Assembly (NCBI GenBank): GCA_013400115.1 | Contig: VXBP01002426.1 | Location: 61,731-125,730, forward strand | DNA length: 64,000 nucleotides | Reading direction: 5' to 3' | DNA from: Rhinopomastus cyanomelas | Taxonomy: Eukaryota; Chordata; Aves; Bucerotiformes; Rhinopomastidae | Shown: piece by piece, positions 56,880 to 64,000 of the stretch | Position numbering within the stretch: the stretch's first letter is position 1 | How the letters are laid out: the number at the start of each line of letters is the position of its first letter | The notes under the pieces: model-generated | The model's input: the letters and a program-made list of their open reading frames with translations, nothing else | Databases searched by the model: none | Told to the model about the DNA's origin: nothing | Translations under genes and position numbers: made by a program

Positions 56880-58028
56880 AAGACGAAAGACGTGCTTGCT
56901 AACCCCAAGTCTTGCCTGTATATCTGTGCTCTCTGTGCATTTGGTCAAAATACTTGTTTTGCTCTCGACAGACTTTGCTTAAACCATCATGGTTGTAAGT
57001 TATAACCATTTAAACCCACAGCCCTTCCCCCAATTCTCCCCTTATCCTTGCTTCTTTTAAATAGGCTAGAAATGATGAAGCATGTAAGTAATTAGGCAAG
57101 ACCTTGGAGCTGCACAGGCTTCTTTGCCTTGGCTCTACAAGTTCAGCCTCTTTCCAAGAGCAAATGTAATATAATTATAGAGCAAATGATGAAGACTTGA
57201 AGCTGCTCTTTGTTGTAGAGTTTAGTGAGACAAAACTGAAGCCTCTGGAAATAAAACTGGACGAAGGACCTAACCCGCACAAACAGAAATCTTTATTAAA
57301 TGCAGATGTCAACAGCAGCACCATGTCATTAGTGTCCTAATTTGACTGGACAAATAATATTGGTGGCTTGGGGGGTGTCCAGATGCAGGCATCTGACAGT
57401 GGATGCCTCTCTCTGAGCTAGTTACCAAGGCTCCCTTTAAGGTCAGTGGAGAGAAAAAGACACTTCTAGATCCTGACTAATCTCAGTCCTATCACAGCCT
57501 GGTATAGGGGCATAAATTGCGTCCTTAAGGCTGGAATGAACTGACTTGTTCTTCCCTGCAACTTTCTTATGGTGCCTAAAGAGGTTCACAGCATCCTTCT
57601 GTTGGTTCACACTGTTCACAGCTCCCTGCCCCTACCTCCTTTTTACCTGAATGGCAAAGAAGAAGTGATCCAAGAAGGTACAAGGCAGTTTATATTCCTA
57701 TTGGTTGGGCACAGGATTTAGGAGATTTGAGTCCAGTTGTAACCCTACCACTGACTTCATATAGAGCTTTAGGCAAGCTTCCTGCTCTGTTTCCTTGTAT
57801 TAAACCTCCACATTGCACTTATGTTTGCATCTAAATGACAAGCACGTTTCAGTACCAAGAGAAGGTTTATTGGTTTGGGGTGGGAGGGGGTTGGCACACA
57901 ACTAAGGCTTTTATTATATAGATTCTGCCACCTCTCTTGTAATCCAAGACAAACATCCACATAACTTCAGTACTAGCTTAAAAGGACTTTGTCTCCAGAC
58001 TAACAAATGAGAAGTGTCTTATTACTAG
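56880..58028. other. Unique non-coding DNA
   Basis: About 1.15 kb. A near-palindrome ATGGTTGTAAGTTATAACCAT sits at ~56989. No gene or transposon recognised. Confidence 0.45.
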
Positions 58029-58580
58029 ATCATGGAATCGTAGAATCCTTAGGGATTGGAAGAGGCCTTGACAGCTCATCCACTCCAATCCCCCTGCCAC
58101 AGCAGGACCACCTAGACCAAGCTGGACAGGAACATATCCAGGTGGGTATTAAACATCTCCAGAGAAGGAGACTCCACAACCTTCCTGGGCAGCCTGTTCC
58201 AGTGCTCTGTCATTCTCACTGTGAAGAAGTTCCTTCTCATATTGATGTGGAACCCCCTCTGTTCCAGCTTGCACCCATTGCCCCTTGTCCTATCACTACA
58301 TGACACTGAGAAGAGCCTGGCTCCGTCCTCCTGACACTTACCCTTCAAATATTTATAGACATTAATGAGGTCACCCCTCAGTCTCCTCTTCTCCAAGCTA
58401 AAGAGACCCAGCTCCCTCAGCCTCTCCTCAGAAGGGAGGTGCTCCACCTCCTTCATCATCCTCGCTGCCCCACGCTGGACTCCCTCCAGCAGTTCCACAT
58501 CCCTCTTGAACTGAGGGTCCCAGAACTGGACACAATACTCCAGATGTGGTCTCACCAGTGCAGAGTAGAGTAGAGTAGAT
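58029..58580 (-). mobile_element. CR1 LINE 3' part, FLSSLV subfamily
   Basis: Antisense CR1 of ~550 bases, open for 147 codons on the minus strand: RPHLEYCVQFWDPQFKRDVELLEGVQRGAARMMKEVEHLPSEERLRELGLFSLEKRRLRGDLINVYKYLKGKCQEDGARLFSVSCSDRTRGNGCKLEQRGFHINMRRNFFTVRMTEHWNRLPRKVVESPSLEMFNTHLDMFLSSLV. Its 3' UTR has the unusual 'gatgagctgtcaaggcc' in place of 'gatgatctttcgaggtcc'. The 61895 copy has the same two markers. The 5' end runs into an AGAGT pentamer expansion (58562-58578). Confidence 0.97.
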
Positions 58581-58871
58581 GGCTCATCACTCCTAGAGCA
58601 GGGAAAAAGGTGGGAATTAGATGTCTTTTAAGAAGGAAAATAAGATTAGTGGAGAACCAAGGCTTATCTGATAGTGAACTACAACATCTTGTGCTTCATA
58701 GTGCCAAGTGGTTTAGAAAAGAGCTGGAGCATTCTCAGTGCCTCAGTGTTACCTACAGCATCCAACAATAGCAAATGCTTTTTGTTTTATCATCTTGTGT
58801 TTATTTGAGACTGCTAAAGGCACAAATTCTCAGACGTGAATGGGACTTGATGTTTAGATGTCGTTTGGATT
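58581..58871. other. Unique DNA between two CR1 insertions
   Basis: About 290 bases, AT-rich. No gene or repeat recognised. Confidence 0.5.
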
Positions 58872-58962
58872 ATCATAGAATCATTAGGGATTGGAAGGGA
58901 CTTCAAAAGATCATCTAGTCCCCTCCCCCTGACACAGCAGGATCACCTAGCCCAAGTCATAC
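58872..58962 (-). mobile_element. Very short young CR1 3' stub
   Basis: About 90 bases of the younger CR1 class: tail, 'attagggattggaagggac', 'atcatctagtcccctccccc' and 'tgacacagcaggatcaccta'. It ends at 'caagtcata', where the tail of an older CR1 begins. Its 5' truncation point coincides with the 3' end of the neighbouring element. Confidence 0.92.
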
Positions 58963-58964
58963 AG

Positions 58965-59829
58965 TCAGTCTGGGTTAGAAGGGACCACAGGATCATCCAG
59001 TTCTAATTCCCCTGCCATGGGCAGGGACACCCCATGGTGTACATGGTGTACAGCCTGGTACATCAGGCTGGCCAGAGCCTTATTCAGCCTGGCCTTAACC
59101 ACCTCCAAGGATGGAGCCCCAACCACTTCCCTGGGCAACCCATTCTGGGCTCTCACCACTCTCATGGTGAAGAACTTCCTCCTCACATCCACTCTAAATC
59201 TACCCATCTCCAGCTTTGCTCCATTCCCGCTAGTCCTGTCGCTACCTGACATCCTAAAAAGTCCCTCCCCAGCCTTTTTGTAGCCCCCTTCAGATACTGA
59301 AAGGCCACACTAAGGTCACCTCGGAGTCTCCTCTTCTCCAGACTGAACAGCTCCAATTCTTTCAGTCTGTCCTCATAGGAGAGGTGCTCCAGCCCTCTGA
59401 TCATCCTCGTGGCCCTCCTCTGCACACACTCCAGCATGTTCACATCCTTCTTGTAATCTTGGACGCTCTGGTCTCACCAGATTGAAGTAGAGGGGGAGAA
59501 TCACCTCCCTCGAGCTTCTGGCCACACTTCTCCTGATGCAGCCCAGGATCAGGTTTGCCTTCCAGGCCACAAGTGCACACTGCTGGCTCACGTTGAGCTT
59601 TTGGTCCACAAGCACCCCCAAGTCCCTCTCCTCAGGGCTACTCTCCAGCCAGTCACTGCCCAGCCTGTATTTGTGCTTGGTATTGCCTTGACCCAGATGC
59701 AGGACCTTACACTTAGTCTTGTTGAACCCCATCAGGCTGGCTTGTGCCCACCTTTCTAGCCTGTCCAGGTCCCTCTGGATGGCATCCCTGCCCTCCAGTG
59801 TGTCTGCTGCACCACACAGCTTGGTGTTG
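58965..59829 (-). mobile_element. Older CR1 LINE, ORF2 3' half
   Basis: Antisense CR1 of a different and older subfamily, ~865 bases. From 59829 downward the minus strand covers the RT thumb (NKTKCKVLHLGQGNTKHKYRLGSDWLESSPEERDLGVLVDQKLNVSQQCALVAWKANLILGCIRRSVARSSREVILPLYFNLVR). A deletion and frameshift near 59465 remove the PHLEYCVQFW block. It resumes as NMLECVQRRATRMIRGLEHLSYEDRLKELELFSLEKRRLRGDLSVAFQYLKG, and ends KLEMGRFRVDVRRKFFTMRVVRAQNGLPREVVGAPSLEVVKARLNKALASL. The C-terminal wording differs strongly from the FLCDLV and FLSSLV groups. Confidence 0.96.
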
Positions 59830-61894
59830 GATTAACTGCTGACATATGCTTAGTATGCAGAGATTGCAGAGATGAGAGCTCCTGTGACTCTGTCGAGCCT
59901 CAGCCACCTGTGCATGTGTGCACATGTGCGCAAAAGGCAGGCAACCTTTTCTTTTGCCAGTGAAAGGAGGAAGTAAAACAAATCAGTGTTGTGCAGCATG
60001 GGCATGTATGGACATGATAACATTAGGATTTGGAGCACCTTCCCTTGGAGGGATGCTTTCAAAATACACTCACAGGTAAAAGTACCTGAGAGCGTCCTGT
60101 GTTGCAGTCCCAACTTGCTGGGGATCTAACCGGCTAGGTGGAGCACGGCCGCCTTTCTCCTGGTCATCTTTTTTGTTGGTATGTGGATGCGTCTTTCTTC
60201 CAACCAGATATATTCTGCAGTCTCACAACCTTACCTCTGAGGTGCTTTGAGACAAGCTCAGAGTAGGACTGAGCACCTTCATGGTGGATGGCTTGCGAAG
60301 GTATTGATGTCAGAAGCTAAGAAGGAGCATTCAGCGATAAGGTACACTGGTGATAAGATACCTGCAAACGTTAGGAGCGGGGCAGAGCAGGCAAGCGTGG
60401 GAAGCCGGTTCATAAGACTGCTTATTGCTGATGTGGGCCCCTCGCTGCCGGTCATTGTAGCTTTTCAGCTTGGGCATGGGCACCTTTCCTGCTTGATGTC
60501 ACTCAGAGGTCAGCAGAAGGAAGGCTTTAGGCCACGTGATTGTATCGCTGCTGCTGGTGTTTGCTCTTGGTAACCGTCCTTCTGCCTCACATTCCCTAAG
60601 CGCTGGACACACACCACGCCCACACTGGGCGTGTGCAGTCACAGTATCGTCTGTGCTGCCTGCTGGAAGGTCGTGAAAGCCAGGACTTTGAATTGCTTGG
60701 GCAGGTTTCCTGTGGCTTCTGTCTTTCCTAGGAACTTCAGGGCGTGAAAATACTCTCCAGTTTGCAATGAAGTGTATCTGCCCTTTGAGGAAGTATGAAG
60801 CCAGTGCACATATACACATTGACTACTTGTATGTGTGTTCAGACTAGCGATGGAAGAGAGGAAGAGGTTTAACCTGGCTTGGAGACAGCAGCTGTACATG
60901 AAATAAGGAAGGTGTCAGACCTGAGCAAAGATGTTCATTGCATAAACCATTTTAGGTTGCTTAGGGTGCTCGAGGTGAGGTCTCCTTCACACAGGTCTGC
61001 TGTGCTGTTAGGTGTGTGACCTGTACTCAGATCACCTTCTCTTCTTTACAAGGGTTTGACTTTGCAAAGAAATCTTCGGGTCACTTGGTCCTCAGGCTGG
61101 GGAAGAGGAGGCAGGCTTAGGGAGACAAGCTCTGGGACAAATCCACCATGTTTGCAGCACAGTACAGATTGTCCCGTTGCTGATTCACAGGATTTTTGGT
61201 TTTAGTGTGTGTTAGCTGTAGAAATATGTTAATTATGACCTTGGAGTTGTTTTCAAACTCAGGTTTCTTTTGCAATGATGTTACCCCAAGCAGGTCACTG
61301 AAATGCCAGGGCTTGAGCAGGAAGTGTGCAGGCTGTCAGGCTCCCAGTTCCTTCTTCTTGTGATGCTATCAAGCTCTTTGCTTTGAAAAGCATGAACTTT
61401 AAACTTAGTTGTGTGGAAGAATCCCTGAAATTACTTACCCCATATTGATTTGAGGAACTGGAAGATGCTGCCTCATGCAACTGTGGAATAAAGTGTATGT
61501 GGTGCTTTTGGCTAGGATAGACTTACTTGCCTACTTTGTGACTGGTATGGGGCTGTGTTTTGAATTTTTAAACAGCATTTGATAACACAGGGATAGTTGA
61601 GTTACTGCTGAGTACTTAGAGTCCAGGCCTTTTCTAGTCCTCACACCACTTCACTGAACTTAACACCAGCAAAAGGAAAGGGAGACAAGTCAGTATTTCT
61701 GAGTGCAGCTTTCCAACAGCTTGATGTACCTCCTCTAGAGATGATCAGCAGGCAGGCTTTGATGATAAAAGATTCTGAAGTGAAGCTTGTAGTCCCCGGA
61801 AACCAACAGTGTCAACAGGGGAGTAGAAACAAGCCTCCACCATCTCTTGTTTCTGCTGGCTCCTTTTTTGGAGTTTCTCAGAGAATATCTGGGA
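59830..61894. other. Unique non-coding DNA
   Basis: About 2.1 kb between CR1 copies. No repeat recognised. The parts at 60120-60150 and 60340-60460 keep some CpGs. No credible exon. Confidence 0.45.
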
Positions 61895-62236
61895 CATTAA
61901 TGTCTATAAATATGTGAAGGGTGGGTGTCAGGAGGATGGAGCCAGGCTCTTCTCAGTGTCATCTAGTGATAGGACGAGGGGCAATGGGTGTGAGCTGGAA
62001 CATAGGAGGTTCCACATCAATATGAGAAGGAACTTCTTCACAGTGAGAGTGACAGAGCACTGGAACAGGCTGCCCAGGAAGGTTGTGGAGTCTCCTTCTC
62101 TGGAGATGTTTAATACCCACCTGGATATGTTCCTGTCCAGCTTGGTCTAGGTGGTCCTGCTGTGGCAGGGGGATTGGAGTGGATGAGCTGTCAAGGCCCC
62201 TTCCACTCCCTAATGTTCTGTGATTCTGTGACTATG
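61895..62236 (+). mobile_element. CR1 LINE 3' end, FLSSLV subfamily
   Basis: Plus-strand CR1 of ~340 bases, open as GGCQEDGARLFSVSSSDRTRGNGCELEHRRFHINMRRNFFTVRVTEHWNRLPRKVVESPSLEMFNTHLDMFLSSLV. Its 3' UTR ('gtggtcctgctgtggcaggg', 'gattggagtggatgagctgt') is nearly identical to the antisense copy at 58029. 5' break at the 'attaatgtctataaatatgtg' codons. Tail: ATTCTGTG units. Confidence 0.97.
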
Positions 62237-63641
62237 ATATGCAGGTTGTGCCGTGGCAGTAATTTTGCATATAAGTGGGAGGGAATTTGCTTGCTGTAAG
62301 CACAGGAAAAGCTGTTCCCTTGCAGCACTTACACAAGGCTTTAGGTTGCCCGTTCAGAAGTAATGAACAGCTCCTGTCCTACTGGCGCATTAACAATGGC
62401 GGAAAGCTGAGGCTGTACCAGAGAGCTGCTGCTCCTTTGTGAAGCAGAGAGTGTCTTCTTGCCCTTCGCTAGGCAGGCAGGGTGCCACCAGTGCACTTCA
62501 CTTGCTTGCTATGACTTGTGCCCATCCAAGGATGAACCAGGGCAAGATTTTTCCCAGGAGACAGTTTCTAGTGTCACGCGCACAGCGTAAAGCCCTAGCA
62601 AGTGGCGAGTGAGCAGCTGTGGTGCTTGGGCGACAACGCTGGATGCGTCGCTTTGCTGCTTCTAACTTCAAACATAAGCGATTCCTGCGTTTGTTTTGTA
62701 CCCTGCCTGGCAGGAGTCCTTCACGAGGTACATTTGTAATATCTGCAGCGTCTGCTTTCTATCATTAGCTTCTCTCCTGTCTAGATAGAAAGCAGATTGC
62801 AAGTGTTTGCAAAGGGGGAAGATTTATCAGCACAACTCCCAGACAAGTCAGTTAGAGGCTGCCTGACTAAATCCTGATGACGTGCTTTGAAAATCTAGTT
62901 TCTGCTGTCTGCAAGGACAGTTGCAGGGAGAGTAGCTTGGCTGTTTGGTGTGAGACAGGAGCAGGCAGGCACCAACAGCCAAGTAGTTTAGCTCTCAGGC
63001 TTTTAGCACCTTCATTAAGGCTGTTGCACATGTGGAGGAGTGCTGGCACTCCCTGGTTTAGTGCTTTGCCAGTGTTTACCCTGTTGGGCTAAAGCAGGAT
63101 TGAATTGGATGGGCCTGAAGAGAAAAGAGCCACCTATGTAGAGCATGCGCTTGGGCAGGAAAGCTTTCTGACAATGACGACAGCATTTCATCCATGAAAT
63201 AGTTTGTACTCTGAAGCCCCGTTAAACTTACCAATAATTTTGAAGTGAGAAAATTAATTGCATCCATTGCCCATGTCTTGCTCTACAGCTTCCCCAAGGA
63301 TCCTGATGCCAAGTCTCCTTAGAAGTGTGTCATTGAGTGTCTTTGCGTTCAGATTGCAGTTGGAGCTGTGTGGAGGGAGAGACAGAAATTAGGAAAGGCA
63401 AGGCAAAAAGCAAACTGGAATGGGTGTGTGAACTGGAATGGGTGTGTGACAGGTGCAGTTACTCTTCAGAAGGAGCACACTTTTCCCCCAGCCCTTTCTA
63501 GACACAACTTGAGCAGCAGAGTTGGTGGGTTTTGTGTCTGTTTCTCCACTAGCTTTTGTACAGATGTCTTCATTCTTGCATCCCTCACTGGTTAGACATT
63601 CCCCACAGTGTGCGTTTCCACAGCAGAATATGTCCAGATCT
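62237..63641. other. Unique non-coding DNA
   Basis: About 1.4 kb. The segment 62570-62700 retains several CpGs. An exact 18-bp tandem duplication is at 63413. No gene recognised. Confidence 0.45.
63413..63448. repeat. 18-bp perfect tandem duplication
   Basis: AACTGGAATGGGTGTGTG occurs twice in direct succession without a mismatch. It is a recent local duplication, with no known function. Confidence 0.9.
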
Positions 63642-64000
63642 GGAGCACCTCCCTTCTGAGGAGAGGCTGAGGGAGCTGGGTCTCTTTAGCTTGGAGAAGA
63701 GGAGACTGAGGGGTGACCTCATTAATGTCTATAAATATTTGAGGGGTGGGTGTCGGAAGGATGGAGCCAGGCTCTTCTCAATGTCATCAGTGATAGGAAG
63801 AGCGGCAATGGGTGTAAGCTGGAACACAGGAGGTTCCATATGAATGTGAGAAGGAACTTCTTTACAGTGAGAGTGACAGAGCACTGGAACGGGCTGCCCA
63901 GGGAAGTTGCGGAGTCTCCTTCATTGGAGACATTTAAGACCCACCTGGATGTGTTCCTGTGTGGCTTGGTGTAGGCTGCTGTGTCAGGGGGATTGGACTA
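63642..64000 (+). mobile_element. CR1 LINE 3' end, cut by window edge
   Basis: Plus-strand CR1 beginning at the EHLPSEERLRELG codons and reading GLFSLEKRRLRGDLINVYKYLRGGCRKDGARLFSMSS. A one-base loss in the 'tcatctagtgatagg' block shifts the frame, after which GNGCKLEHRRFHMNVRRNFFTVRVTEHWNGLPREVAESPSLETFKTHLDVFLCGLV follows. The 3' UTR continues to the last base, so the tail lies outside the window. The 5' break is at nearly the same element position as in the 21645 copy. Confidence 0.97.

Noticed and set aside
56985..57010. Hairpin around ATGGTTGTAAGTTATAACCAT
   Set aside because: Imperfect and short; no sign of a microRNA-length stem or conserved flanks.
58112..58555. Host protein-coding gene of 147 codons
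   Set aside because: The sequence is the C-terminus of CR1 ORF2 and carries the element's 3' UTR and tail.
1..64000. CRISPR array, prophage or bacterial operon
   Set aside because: No direct-repeat and spacer pattern, no dense gene packing and no ribosome-binding sites. CR1 elements show the DNA is from a bird-like vertebrate.

Overview
The window looks like bird nuclear DNA with no complete host gene. The main evidence is chicken-repeat-1 (CR1) LINE retrotransposons: about twenty copies or fragments on both strands. Many carry the typical C-terminal ORF2 reading frame or the short ATTCTATG-type 3' repeat that ends CR1 elements. Such density, with several copies still open in frame over their last 70-150 codons, is a bird (or other sauropsid) signature. 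Several CR1 age classes are present, so the lineage has been active repeatedly. I cannot name the species.

Layout. 1-5300: mostly unique, with two CR1 3' stubs; the one at 2018 ends on an ambiguous base. 5304-5518: first copy of an LTR-like dispersed repeat whose second copy is at 44826-45038. 9451-9591 and 12794-12932: two copies of an unclassified repeat. 12168-16698: four decayed CR1 pieces. 16699-21644: unique, with a tandem CACGTG pair near 19151. 21645-25150: an inverted pair of CR1 tails around a CpG-richer patch (23100-23420). 27009-27556: a CR1 reverse-transcriptase segment joined abruptly to a CR1 tail across a single N. 27557-34410: mostly unique, including AT-rich homeodomain-site-rich blocks that resemble conserved non-coding elements. 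39549-44568: the CR1 centre of the window, with an antisense old CR1, then a nearly full-length but dead CR1 (ORF1 with an esterase-like domain; ORF2 with endonuclease and reverse transcriptase), then an antisense CR1 abutting it tail to tail. 45039-56599: mostly unique, with a 20-bp perfect palindrome at 53155. 56600-64000: CR1-rich again, with an inverted pair of one distinctive subfamily (58029-58580 and 61895-62236), a young stub fused to an older element's tail (58872-59829), and a CR1 cut by the window edge.

How it fits together. I found no convincing protein-coding exon, tRNA, rRNA or CRISPR. The simplest reading is intergenic DNA or a large intron whose landmarks are CR1 insertions, a few other dispersed repeats, short tandem duplications and possible regulatory sites. 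The regulatory and exon calls rest on motif reading alone and are given low confidence. Coordinates of old repeats are approximate to about 5-20 bases.
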